Shown here: piece by piece, positions 45,014 to 53,006 of the stretch | Layout: each line of letters starts with the position of its first letter | How positions within the stretch are numbered: position 1 is the stretch's first letter | Origin: Paenibacillus agricola | GTDB taxonomy: Bacteria; Bacillota; Bacilli; Paenibacillales; NBRC-103111 | Direction of reading: 5' to 3' | Length of the DNA: 64,000 bases | NCBI RefSeq assembly: GCF_011440305.1 | Contig: NZ_JAAOIW010000001.1 | Location: forward strand, 496,001-560,000 | Notes under the pieces: model-generated | The model's database searches: none | What the model was told of the DNA's origin: nothing | The model's input: only the letters and a program-made list of their open reading frames with translations | Made by a program: the position numbers and the translations under genes

Positions 45014-45043
45014 ACTATACTATCTCGATTATGATTTTGTCAA
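45014..45043 (-). promoter_or_regulatory. trp operon promoter inside the aroH 3' end
   Basis: -35 TTGACA (45038-45043) is formed by the aroH Leu-Thr codons, the spacer is 18 bp and the -10 is TATAGT (45014-45019). The transcript would begin near 45007, just before the triplet ladder. Confidence 0.85.
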
Positions 45044-45406
45044 TTTAGATAAATCAGGGCGAAGACGCATCGCTTCTTTCAAGTAGATGTGGACAATCTC
45101 ATCCTGCTTTTTTTCGGTATTTACCATAACCATCAAGCGCACACAAAGAGGCAGGCTACCCATTACAGGAACCTCCAATGAACACATAAGCGGCACAAGC
45201 TCCCAGCCGTCCATTGCACGTATAGCACGGGCTGGAAAGGTAGCAGTCAGGTCAGTAGTTACTGTGACAAATACGCTAGCGATTTCTTCAGGCACAATTC
45301 CGTTCTCGGCAATAATATGATTCAATAATTCCGTTGTCGCCGTTAAAATTTCGGTTTCTTCGTTGTTTCCTACCGTAGTGGCTCCTCGAATCCCTCTAAC
45401 AAACAT
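45029..45406 (-). CDS. aroH: Chorismate mutase (AroH type)
   Basis: Monofunctional trimeric chorismate mutase, 125 residues, for phenylalanine and tyrosine. Family motifs: RGIRGATTVGNNEE at 4-17 (Arg7), the catalytic Glu/Arg region near 75-92 with LVPLMCSLEVPVMGSLPLCVRLM split between the two strands, and Tyr108-type IVHIYL. It follows aroB by 5 bp. The trp promoter -35 lies in its last codons. Confidence 0.96.
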   Translation of the reverse strand: MFVRGIRGATTVGNNEETEILTATTELLNHIIAENGIVPEEIASVFVTVTTDLTATFPARAIRAMDGWELVPLMCSLEVPVMGSLPLCVRLMVMVNTEKKQDEIVHIYLKEAMRLRPDLSKLTKS

Positions 45407-45411
45407 ATGAT

Positions 45412-46506
45412 TTAAACCTCCAATTTCAGCTGTTCAACGACTTCTCTAACCAAAGCCGCAGACACATTTTTATTAATTTCTACCTTACCGATTTCTGTGG
45501 GTACAATAAAGACGATATTGCCTTCATCAAATTTTTTGTCATGCATCATCGCGCTCATAATCTCATCGGTATCCAAATGCTGCGGCAAGCTTGTAGGCAA
45601 ACCAAAGGCTTGCAAAATCCGCTTCGTCACTGTATAAATATGCTCTGAATAACCTAAACGTACAGCTACCTTCGCAGAACCGACCATCCCAATAGAAATC
45701 GCTTCCCCATGGAGAAGCTCATTATACCCAGCAGTAGCCTCCAACGCATGGCCTATGGTATGCCCAAGATTGAGGATGGCACGAAGGCCGTGCTCTTTCT
45801 CATCCTGAGAGACTACAATGGTTTTCACTCTGCAGCCTTCATATAAACCATATTCTAATGCCTCAGCATCTAAATGAACCAGCTTCTCCGCGTTTTCTTC
45901 AAGCCATGCCACAAAATTGGCATCCCAGATTAAACCATGCTTGATCATCTCGGATAAGCCTGCACGAACATCCCGGTCTGGCAAGGTTTGCAGGGTTGAG
46001 GTATCGTACAACACCAGCTCGGGTTGATGGAAGGCTCCAATAATATTTTTGGCGAGCGGATGGTTGACCGCTACCTTCCCTCCAACACTGCTGTCATGGG
46101 CTAGGATCGTTGTTGGAATTTGGATAAATTTCACACCACGCATATAGCTAGCTGCCACAAACCCCGCCAAATCACCAACAACACCTCCACCCAAGGCGAC
46201 CACTGTCGATTTACGATCGAGTCCTGCCTGCAAAGCAACAGCAATAATATCCTCTAATACGCGAAGTGATTTGGACTGCTCGCCAAATGGAACCGTGTAC
46301 GAGGTGATCTTATAACCTGCCGCCTCCAACCTGCGGATTACGTTAGGTAAATGGTGCTGCTCCACATGGCTATCGGTTACAATCAGCATGGGTGACCCCT
46401 TGCTAATCCCATGCTTGGCGAACAATTCGCCGATCTGCTCCATGATCCCTTGCCCGATATAAATCGGGTAGGATCGTTCGCCCAAGTTAACATTAAGCTC
46501 TCTCAT
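45412..46506 (-). CDS. aroB: 3-dehydroquinate synthase
   Basis: Second step of the shikimate pathway: DAHP to dehydroquinate, NAD- and metal-dependent. 364 residues. NAD-binding ALGGGVVGDLAGFVAASYMRG near 104-124; metal ligands in MIKHGLIWD (Glu and His region near 190), LNLGHTIGHALEA near 244 and LLHGEAISIG near 261. I start at ATG 46506; an in-frame TTG three codons upstream is inside the RBS region. Confidence 0.96.
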   Translation of the reverse strand: MRELNVNLGERSYPIYIGQGIMEQIGELFAKHGISKGSPMLIVTDSHVEQHHLPNVIRRLEAAGYKITSYTVPFGEQSKSLRVLEDIIAVALQAGLDRKSTVVALGGGVVGDLAGFVAASYMRGVKFIQIPTTILAHDSSVGGKVAVNHPLAKNIIGAFHQPELVLYDTSTLQTLPDRDVRAGLSEMIKHGLIWDANFVAWLEENAEKLVHLDAEALEYGLYEGCRVKTIVVSQDEKEHGLRAILNLGHTIGHALEATAGYNELLHGEAISIGMVGSAKVAVRLGYSEHIYTVTKRILQAFGLPTSLPQHLDTDEIMSAMMHDKKFDEGNIVFIVPTEIGKVEINKNVSAALVREVVEQLKLEV

Positions 46507-46557
46507 CCGCTTCAACGCTCCACTCTATATAACTGTCTAAAGGATGTCTTCTTACAT

Positions 46558-47721
46558 TTAGTAGCTCTTGATCTGTTCCAAATAGCTGTTGTAATTATTG
46601 CGGATTTCCTCCAGCGAATCGCCGCCGAATTTATCCAGAAACGCATTGGCTACTTCCCAAGCAATAATATTTTCCATAATGACGCCTGCGGCAGGAACTG
46701 CACAAGTATCTGAACGTTCTACCTGTGCAGTGAAGGGCTCCTTGGTGTCGATGTCGACACTTTGTAGCGCTTTATATAGCGTTGATATAGGCTTCATCAC
46801 ACCACGAACCACGATCGGCTCACCTGTTGTCATGCCACCTTCAAAGCCACCTGCACGATTCGAGGCGCGATAAAAGCCACGGTCCTCATTGTGCATGATT
46901 TCATCATGCACCTTGGAGCCGCGCAGCTTGGCTGCTTCGAAGCCAATACCGATCTCGCAGCCTTTGAACGCTTGAATCGACAAAACGGCTTGGGCGATAC
47001 GCCCATCCAGCTTGCGATCCCATTGCACATGGCTGCCTAGTCCAACAGGCACGCCTTCAATGATGCATTCCACGATGCCTCCAAGCGTGTCGCCATCCTC
47101 TTTGGCCGCATCGATGGCAGCAATCATCCGGGCTTCCGCTTCCTTGTCAACAACACGTACAGGCGACTCTTCCGTGATGCGGATTAGCTCGTCAATTGTT
47201 AAATCCTGCCGCTCGACTTCCACGTCCCCGATGCGTATAACTTGTACGGCTATTTTAATGCCAAACGCTTCAAGCAGCTGGCGGGCAACCGCGCCTGTTG
47301 CTACACGCATCGTCGTTTCTCTAGCACTTGAACGCTCCAAAATATTGCGTAAATCCTTTTGATTATATTTTAAGCCGCCATTCAAATCGGCATGGCCTGG
47401 GCGCGGGCGGTTTACTCTACGTTTCGACTCGTCGTTGCCTTCAATCGGCTCAATATTCATAACGGATGTCCAGTGCTTCCAGTCATTGTTTTCAACGACT
47501 AGGGCAATGGGTGCACCGGTTGTTTTGCCATGTCTTACGCCGCCGACAATATTTGCGGTATCTTTCTCGATTTGCATCCGGCGTCCACGGCCGTGGCCCT
47601 TCTGGCGCCGCCCTAATTGAAAGTTTACTTTCTCGAAGTCAATGGTCACATTACTTGGAAAACCTTCAATAATGGCTGTCAGCTGTGGACCATGTGTTTC
47701 GCCTGCTGTTAAATATCTCAC
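46558..47721 (-). CDS. aroC: Chorismate synthase
   Basis: Last shared step to chorismate; needs reduced FMN. 387 residues. Family signatures: [14 protein letters not shown] near 7-20, [16 protein letters not shown] near 36-51, [13 protein letters not shown] near 110-122 and [10 protein letters not shown]. The B. subtilis counterpart is called aroF. The start is GTG 47721, with GAGG eight bases upstream. It heads the aromatic supraoperon behind a leader of about 370 bases that holds a G-quadruplex motif and a 71-bp tandem repeat. Confidence 0.96.
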   Translation of the reverse strand: MRYLTAGETHGPQLTAIIEGFPSNVTIDFEKVNFQLGRRQKGHGRGRRMQIEKDTANIVGGVRHGKTTGAPIALVVENNDWKHWTSVMNIEPIEGNDESKRRVNRPRPGHADLNGGLKYNQKDLRNILERSSARETTMRVATGAVARQLLEAFGIKIAVQVIRIGDVEVERQDLTIDELIRITEESPVRVVDKEAEARMIAAIDAAKEDGDTLGGIVECIIEGVPVGLGSHVQWDRKLDGRIAQAVLSIQAFKGCEIGIGFEAAKLRGSKVHDEIMHNEDRGFYRASNRAGGFEGGMTTGEPIVVRGVMKPISTLYKALQSVDIDTKEPFTAQVERSDTCAVPAAGVIMENIIAWEVANAFLDKFGGDSLEEIRNNYNSYLEQIKSY

Positions 47722-47749
47722 TTGGTTTTCCTCTTTCCGTATAGTTTTA

Positions 47750-47777
47750 CCCTCCCCTCCCTCCCTATAGGGAGGGA
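47750..47777 (-). promoter_or_regulatory. G-quadruplex motif overlapping a palindrome in the aroC leader
   Basis: On the minus (sense) strand, GGGAGGGAGGGGAGGG (47750-47765): four G-tracts with single-base loops, the most stable G4 class. It overlaps a perfect 20-bp palindrome (47758-47777), so the two structures exclude each other. It lies 28 bp before the aroC start codon. Confidence 0.7.
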
Positions 47778-47818
47778 CCCAAAGGGCGCTGCCCTCTGGA
47801 CTCCCATGCTGGGCGCAA

Positions 47819-47955
47819 GGCTTCGGCGTTCTCGGGACGCTTCCGTCCTGTCGGACACGCTTGGCTTGGGTGCCCTGGGATGGTTGCGAGGCTTCGGCGT
47901 TCTCGGGACGCTTTCGTCCTGCTGGACACGCTTGGCTTGGGTGCCCTAGATGGGC
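47819..47955. repeat. 71-bp GC-rich tandem repeat in the aroC leader
   Basis: Two near-identical copies begin at 47819 and 47890 (GGCTTCGGCGTTCTCGGGAC...). They share almost the full 71-bp period and differ at a few positions. Each contains hairpins such as GGACG/CGTCC. GC content is far above the flanks. The 47722-48217 gap otherwise holds the aro promoter and AT-rich sequence. Confidence 0.9.
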
Positions 47956-48095
47956 ACGATATTACGTTTTTCTTGAACTACTTTTGTTGTACGAGTTAAA
48001 TTTAGGGATGTTGATTTGCTTTGCTCTCAACTTTTTACAGCATATATTTAGATGTGTAAAAAAGACTTGGCTATATGTATCCGATTCCTTTGCTA

Positions 48096-48124
48096 ATTAT
48101 AGTATAGGCTTCACCGTTTGACAA
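48096..48124 (-). promoter_or_regulatory. Promoter of the aroC-aroB-aroH operon
   Basis: On the minus strand, -35 TTGTCA (48119-48124), 17-bp spacer and -10 TATAAT (48096-48101). The start site near 48089 gives aroC a leader of about 370 bases. Confidence 0.82.
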
Positions 48125-48217
48125 GAAACGTATACACAAAAAAAGAAGCACAACGACGGCATAAAAGCCGCAGCAGCGCGTTCTGATTGTTAGGTATACT
48201 ATTGGTTCCAGATATAA

Positions 48218-48382
48218 TCAGCCATTAATCGACTGAACTTTAGTTGCACTTGCAATTATGTCTTGATTCGGATCATTAACAAAGCCCATAATTTGCATGG
48301 AATCAATGCCGAGAATTTGTGCACATTCTTGTATCGTAATAAAACCTTTGCGATAAGCCATAATCACTTTTCTCTTGTCCAT
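48218..48382 (-). CDS. Small conserved-looking protein of 54 residues
   Basis: A short gene between cheR and the aro promoter. ATG 48382 has AGGAGG six bases upstream. The protein begins MDKRKVIMAYRKGF and continues ITIQECAQILGIDSMQIMGF, which looks like a helix-turn-helix (ECAQILGIDSMQI) of the kind found in small regulators. It has no membrane segment. I think similar short proteins sit beside cheR or aroC in other Paenibacillus genomes, but I cannot name one. The RBS is strong, codon use is normal and the ORF is cleanly bounded. A hairpin element sits directly upstream of the RBS. Confidence 0.8.
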   Translation of the reverse strand: MDKRKVIMAYRKGFITIQECAQILGIDSMQIMGFVNDPNQDIIASATKVQSING

Positions 48383-48394
48383 CGAACCCCTCCT

Positions 48395-48436
48395 GAGTAG
48401 TTTTTCCTTAGGAAAGCTAGCTTCGTTAGCATTACT
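48395..48436 (-). repeat. RBS-proximal hairpin element before the 54-residue gene
   Basis: A hairpin with CC/GG and TTT/AAA pairs around loop TTA (48399-48418), next to the RBS, with the flank AGCTTCGTTAGCATTACTG as read on the plus strand. Same arrangement as at 26348, 28190 and 61100. Confidence 0.7.
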
Positions 48437-48476
48437 GCTTAGTATGGGCGAGATTGGAAAAGGCTATACATCCGAC

Positions 48477-49256
48477 TTATTCTTTCTTACGATAAAAGAA
48501 GGTTTCTGCGGGCTCCAGATTGTACTGGTTTGGAGAAAAAATTTGTTCCGTGCTGCCGACGAACAAAATACCGCCGATTTTCAAGGCATTGGCGAACTTT
48601 TGGTACAGCAAATGTTTTGCTTCTTCCGTGAAATAGATCATGACGTTACGGCAAATAATAAGATCGAACTGCGTATCGAAGGTGTCCGTCAATAAATTTT
48701 GCTTTTGAAAACGAATGCCACGCTTAAGCTCGTCGGTTATGCAGTAGGTTAAGTTGTCTTTTTTATAATATTTTTGCAAATAGTCTTGAGGCACGTCACG
48801 GATGGAACGATCCGAATAAATCCCTGCCTTCGCTTTAACTATTGCCCCATCGTCAATATCCGTTGCCAGCAAGTTGGTATCAGAGAGCGCATTAAGCTTG
48901 GCCAATATCATGGATAGTGTATAAGGCTCCTCACCTGTTGAACATGCCGCACTCCAGCATTTCAGCTTCCGGTTTTTGCGAAGCATCTCTGGTAAAAAGG
49001 ATTTCTCCAGCACTTCCCAACGGTTAGGATTACGCCAAAATTCGGACACATTAATCGTCATTCGGTCAAGAAATTCATAAAACAAAGCTTTATCCTTAGT
49101 CATGGCTTCAAAGAAAGCAGCAAAGGTGTTATACCCTTTTTTGGTTCGTAAAGTGGTGAGCCTGCGTTTCATTTGGGCTTCTTTATACTGCGACAGATCA
49201 ATGGATGTATAATCCTTAACCTTTTTAATAAATAAAAGAAAATCTTGGTCCTCCAT
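48477..49256 (-). CDS. cheR: Chemotaxis protein methyltransferase CheR
   Basis: Methylates chemoreceptor glutamates with S-adenosylmethionine for adaptation. 259 residues. An N-terminal helical domain (about 1-75; YKEAQMKRRLTTLR) precedes the SAM-binding domain with WSAACSTGEEPYTLSMIL near 105-122, DIDD, and FDLIICRNVMIYF near 195-207. ATG 49256 has AAGGTGG nine bases upstream. It follows ndk as in B. subtilis. No other chemotaxis gene is in the window. Confidence 0.95.
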   Translation of the reverse strand: MEDQDFLLFIKKVKDYTSIDLSQYKEAQMKRRLTTLRTKKGYNTFAAFFEAMTKDKALFYEFLDRMTINVSEFWRNPNRWEVLEKSFLPEMLRKNRKLKCWSAACSTGEEPYTLSMILAKLNALSDTNLLATDIDDGAIVKAKAGIYSDRSIRDVPQDYLQKYYKKDNLTYCITDELKRGIRFQKQNLLTDTFDTQFDLIICRNVMIYFTEEAKHLLYQKFANALKIGGILFVGSTEQIFSPNQYNLEPAETFFYRKKE

Positions 49257-49270
49257 GCTGCTTTCCCACC

Positions 49271-49714
49271 TTAAATCCACGTTTGTATCGACTTGCTGTA
49301 GCTCACTAGCTCTTGCTCACTAAAAAAGTTGGCAATTTCCCGTTGTGCACTCTCCAATGAATCCGAGCCGTGAATTAAATTAAAATTCGTATGTACCGCA
49401 AAATCTCCCCGAATCGTTCCAGGTGCTGCATCCATTGAATTCGTTTTACCGATCATAATTCTGGACAAAGCAACCACCTGGTCACCCTCCCACACCATGG
49501 CAAACGCAGGACCCGAAGTAATAAAGGTAACGAGCCTTTCAAAAAAATCTTTGCCTGTATGTTCTGCGTAATGAAGCTCGGCTTGCTCTTTCGTAATTTG
49601 AATGAGCTTGGCTCCCACGAGCTGAAAACCTTTTTGTTCAAACCGTTTCACAATTTCTCCAATAAAACCACGTTGCACGCCATCAGGCTTAACCATTAAA
49701 AAGCTGCGTTCCAT
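49271..49714 (-). CDS. ndk: Nucleoside diphosphate kinase
   Basis: Transfers phosphate between nucleoside di- and triphosphates through a phospho-histidine. 147 residues. [12 protein letters not shown] near 4-15 and the active His in [16 protein letters not shown] near 115 are family signatures. I start at ATG 49714 with AGGGGG eight bases upstream; the frame is open 33 bases further but has no RBS there. Confidence 0.97.
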   Translation of the reverse strand: MERSFLMVKPDGVQRGFIGEIVKRFEQKGFQLVGAKLIQITKEQAELHYAEHTGKDFFERLVTFITSGPAFAMVWEGDQVVALSRIMIGKTNSMDAAPGTIRGDFAVHTNFNLIHGSDSLESAQREIANFFSEQELVSYSKSIQTWI

Positions 49715-49790
49715 ATTCCAATCCCCCTTTTGATCCCAATATATCACAATTACCGGTTAAGGATACCCATTACTCTGGAAAACAGTAATT

Positions 49791-50765
49791 TTAGTAAGTT
49801 CTGTTGCCAATAAAATGAGCTACACCAATAAAATCCTTCTTCGCTTGAATATTCGGCATCCCTTGAAGCGCAGTAATCGCCCTATCAATATAACGTGAGG
49901 CCAGCAACTCTGAGCGGCGAATGCCATTGCTTTTGCGGATTAAGCTTATAAAGTCACTAATATCGGATTGCCCATCCTCGTCGCGAATACGAGCCATTTG
50001 TTCTAGTAATGGAGCTTTAAGCTCCGGTTGCTGCAAAGCGAATATAACGGGAAGTGTAATATTGCCTTGGCGGATATCACTGCCTGGCGGCTTGCCGATT
50101 TCCTTCTCCGTACCGCATAAATCGAGCAGGTCATCACGGATCTGAAAGGCCATTCCTACATTGTAGCCAAAATGGTACAGCTGTGTACACAATCCATCCT
50201 CCGCATCGGCTGCTATGGCACCAAGCTGGCAGCTGATCGCAATCAATAAAGCGGTTTTCCGCTTAATCCTCAACAAATAATTTCTAACGGTTTGCTCGGT
50301 ATTAAAAAAGAAGCGAATCTGCTCCATTTCACCGATGCTCATTTCCACGATCGCCCTCGACATAATTTGATGGATCTTCGAATTTGGCAGCTTCGTCACG
50401 ACTGTCAAAGCTTTCGCAAAAATATAATCGCCTGTATACATGGCAATTCGATTGTCCCATTTTGACCTTACGGTTAGTTGGCCCCGACGCGTGTCTGCAT
50501 CGTCAATTACATCGTCATGGACCAAAGAAGCCATATGAATCAGCTCCAGGGTTACGGCCACATGCTTAATACGCTCCAAATCGTAGTTGCCGAACTTTGC
50601 ACCCAGCAGAACAAATACAGGACGGATCCGTTTGCCTCCAGCCTTAAGCAAATGCAGTGACGCTTCTCTGAGCAGAGCTTGCTCCGTGTCAATGCTGCGC
50701 TCCAGCTCTTTTTCGATATAAGAGACATCTTTTTTCATTTTGGCATACAATTCAATCAGTTTCAT
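49791..50765 (-). CDS. hepT: Heptaprenyl diphosphate synthase component II
   Basis: Catalytic subunit of the long-chain prenyl diphosphate synthase for the menaquinone side chain. 324 residues. First Asp-rich motif DDVIDDADTRRG near 83-94 and second DDLLD near 213, with KGGKR-type site AGGKRIRP near 42-49. The regulatory partner HepS is encoded at 53007-53870. It overlaps ubiX by 4 bp. Confidence 0.96.
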   Translation of the reverse strand: MKLIELYAKMKKDVSYIEKELERSIDTEQALLREASLHLLKAGGKRIRPVFVLLGAKFGNYDLERIKHVAVTLELIHMASLVHDDVIDDADTRRGQLTVRSKWDNRIAMYTGDYIFAKALTVVTKLPNSKIHQIMSRAIVEMSIGEMEQIRFFFNTEQTVRNYLLRIKRKTALLIAISCQLGAIAADAEDGLCTQLYHFGYNVGMAFQIRDDLLDLCGTEKEIGKPPGSDIRQGNITLPVIFALQQPELKAPLLEQMARIRDEDGQSDISDFISLIRKSNGIRRSELLASRYIDRAITALQGMPNIQAKKDFIGVAHFIGNRTY

Positions 50766-51385
50766 TCCGCCACCTGTGTCACAGATTTATGTGTCTGTGT
50801 ACCCCATCTTTTAAAAAGCTCATGCTCGATACCCATACTATCCAATACTTTGCCTACTATAAAATCAACCATGTCCTCGATGGTTTGAGGTCCTTGATAA
50901 AATGCCGGCATCGCAGGGATAAGCTTAACGCCTAGCCTAGACAGCTTGAGCATATTTTCCAGATGGATGGCATGCAACGGTGTTTCCCGTGGCACAATAA
51001 TTAAGGGACGGCCTTCCTTTAGCATCACATCGGCCGAACGCTCCAATAAATTGTCGGAGGCACCTGATGCTATGCTTGACAAAGTGCCCATCGAGCAAGG
51101 AATGACCACCATACCACTCGTCCGAAATGACCCGCTTGCTGTACTCGCTCCGATGTCTTGGATCGTATGGTAGTGAAGCTTCTCTGGATGGCTTCCAAAT
51201 TGCTGTTGGATCGCTTCTTTGCGCTTGGTTATATCCCAGCCCAGCTCTTCCTTAAGCACTCTCCAGCCAGCATCCGTTATCATCAGATGGATTTCAAGAC
51301 CTTGTGAAAGTAGGTACGAGCTTAAACGTACACCATAAGCCGCTCCACTAGCTCCGGTTATTCCAATCACCCAAGGTCGGCTCAT
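50762..51385 (-). CDS. ubiX: Flavin prenyltransferase UbiX
   Basis: Makes prenylated FMN, the cofactor of UbiD-type decarboxylases. 207 residues. Family motifs GITGASGAAYGVRL near 8-21, SSIASGASDNLLERSADVMLKEGRPL in two parts near 105-130, and VPRETPLHAIHL. It overlaps both neighbours by four bases. It lies in a menaquinone cluster; in the futalosine route a UbiX-like protein (MqnM) serves the UbiD-like decarboxylase. Confidence 0.95.
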   Translation of the reverse strand: MSRPWVIGITGASGAAYGVRLSSYLLSQGLEIHLMITDAGWRVLKEELGWDITKRKEAIQQQFGSHPEKLHYHTIQDIGASTASGSFRTSGMVVIPCSMGTLSSIASGASDNLLERSADVMLKEGRPLIIVPRETPLHAIHLENMLKLSRLGVKLIPAMPAFYQGPQTIEDMVDFIVGKVLDSMGIEHELFKRWGTQTHKSVTQVAE

Positions 51386-52257
51386 TTGCCAAGCACCACC
51401 AAATCCACCAGGGTGAATACGAAGACAACAGAGCTTAGTGTACTGTTTAATGTGAAGAAAGCTGTATTCACGCGGGTCAAATTGGTTGGAGTCACAATGC
51501 TATGCTGGTAAAACAACAGAAGATTAGCAATGAAAATACCAATTAAATAAATCCAGCTCAGCTCGGATAAATAAAATAAAGCAATAAAGCCAACGGCAGT
51601 TATGATATGTAACCGACGGGCAATCTGCAAAGCTTTCGTTACTCCAAATCGCTGAGGAATCGAATACAAGCCCTCCTGCTTATCAAACTCGGTATCCTGG
51701 CAGGCATAAATGATATCAAAGCCGGCCGTCCAAAAGGAAATCGAGACATAAAAGATCAAAGCAGGAAGTGAAATCTCATTGGTGATTGCCACCCAACCAC
51801 CTAACGGAGCCAAACCAATGGTTAATCCCAAAATTAAATGACATGCCCAAGTATACCGTTTGGTATAGGAGTAAATGACAAGAAAAAAGACTGCAACAGG
51901 CAGCAGCTTCATAGAAAGTGAGCTTAAATTCGATGTAGCCCATATTAACAAAACGAAGGATAGCACGATAAATACAATCGCTTCCTTGGATGAAATCAAT
52001 CCTGCTGGAATGGCTCTTGCTGACGTTCTAGGGTTACGGGCATCAAATACTTTGTCAATCACACGGTTTAAGCCCATTGCCGCGCTGCGTGCTCCGATCA
52101 TAGCCAGAATAATCCAGCCAATTGCTGCCCAACCGGGCATTTGGTTATGAATAACGATGGAGCCCAATATCGCTCCCATAAATGCGAAAGGCAAGGCAAA
52201 CAGCGTATGTTCAACTTTAATCATTTCCAAAAAAATCTTAGTTTTCTTCAGCAGCAT
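51382..52257 (-). CDS. UbiA-family aromatic prenyltransferase
   Basis: An integral membrane prenyltransferase of 291 residues with about eight or nine hydrophobic segments. First Asp-rich motif NRVIDKVFDARNPRT near 64-78; second DIIYACQDTEFDKQEG near 180-195. Relatives are UbiA (4-hydroxybenzoate), MenA and MqnP. Sequence near the first motif (NPRTSARAIPAG) is of the UbiA/MqnP type. I start at ATG 52257, with GGGAGTGG six bases upstream; the longer open frame overlaps menG. Role in menaquinone is inferred from the neighbours. Confidence 0.88.
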   Translation of the reverse strand: MLLKKTKIFLEMIKVEHTLFALPFAFMGAILGSIVIHNQMPGWAAIGWIILAMIGARSAAMGLNRVIDKVFDARNPRTSARAIPAGLISSKEAIVFIVLSFVLLIWATSNLSSLSMKLLPVAVFFLVIYSYTKRYTWACHLILGLTIGLAPLGGWVAITNEISLPALIFYVSISFWTAGFDIIYACQDTEFDKQEGLYSIPQRFGVTKALQIARRLHIITAVGFIALFYLSELSWIYLIGIFIANLLLFYQHSIVTPTNLTRVNTAFFTLNSTLSSVVFVFTLVDLVVLGK

Positions 52258-52276
52258 GTAAATCCACTCCCGTTTC

Positions 52277-53005
52277 TCATTCCATTTGCTCGCTTTTAAT
52301 GCCGATATGAAGAGCTGCAATACCTCCGGTTAATGGGTACACTTGTACCTGACTCAGCCCTGTTTTCCTGAAAATATCGGCAAGCTGCTTATGATCAGGA
52401 AAATGAATCAGGGATTCTGGGAGCCATTTATATTGCTCATAGCTTTTGGCAATCAATTTACCGAGAAAAGGCAGAATGTATTTGAAATAAAAGTAATACA
52501 AGCCTTTAAAGGGCTGCCAGGTAGGCTTCGATAATTCCAAGGATACCACCATGCCCCCAGGCTTCACTACACGCTGCATTTCTTGGATGACTTTAACAAG
52601 GTCCGGTACATTGCGCAAGGCGAAGCCAATTGTAGCATAATCAAATGAGTTATCTTCATAAGGAAGCTGCATCGCATTGCCGCGGATTAATGTAATTTGC
52701 TTGTCCATTCCACCTTCGCGGATTTTCATGGCGCCATAATCCAGCATATTTTGGCTAAAGTCCAAACCAATCATAGCCCCTGTTCCGCTGGCCTTCGCTA
52801 AGCTGATGGTCCAGTCGCAGGTTCCACAGCATAGATCGATTGCGGTAGTACCGGGTTTAACATCCATCTTTTTCATCGTGAAGCGCCGCCAAGCTTTATG
52901 TCTACGAAAGCTCAAAATATCATTCATAATATCATATTTGGGGGCTATACTTTCAAAGACAGAGTGAACAAATTCTTCTTTTGACTTAGATTGCAATGGG
53001 TTCAC
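52277..53005 (-). CDS. menG: Demethylmenaquinone methyltransferase
   Basis: C-methylation, the last step of menaquinone synthesis. 242 residues. Ubie/COQ5 motifs: [25 protein letters not shown] near 18-42 (in two parts), SAM motif [16 protein letters not shown] near 55-70, and [14 protein letters not shown] near 122-135. It starts one base after hepS ends. Confidence 0.96.
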   Translation of the reverse strand: MNPLQSKSKEEFVHSVFESIAPKYDIMNDILSFRRHKAWRRFTMKKMDVKPGTTAIDLCCGTCDWTISLAKASGTGAMIGLDFSQNMLDYGAMKIREGGMDKQITLIRGNAMQLPYEDNSFDYATIGFALRNVPDLVKVIQEMQRVVKPGGMVVSLELSKPTWQPFKGLYYFYFKYILPFLGKLIAKSYEQYKWLPESLIHFPDHKQLADIFRKTGLSQVQVYPLTGGIAALHIGIKSEQME

Positions 53006-53006
53006 C

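Noticed and set aside
47819-47955. CRISPR-like reading of the GC-rich repeat
   Set aside because: Only two copies at 71-bp period with no spacers, and no cas genes.
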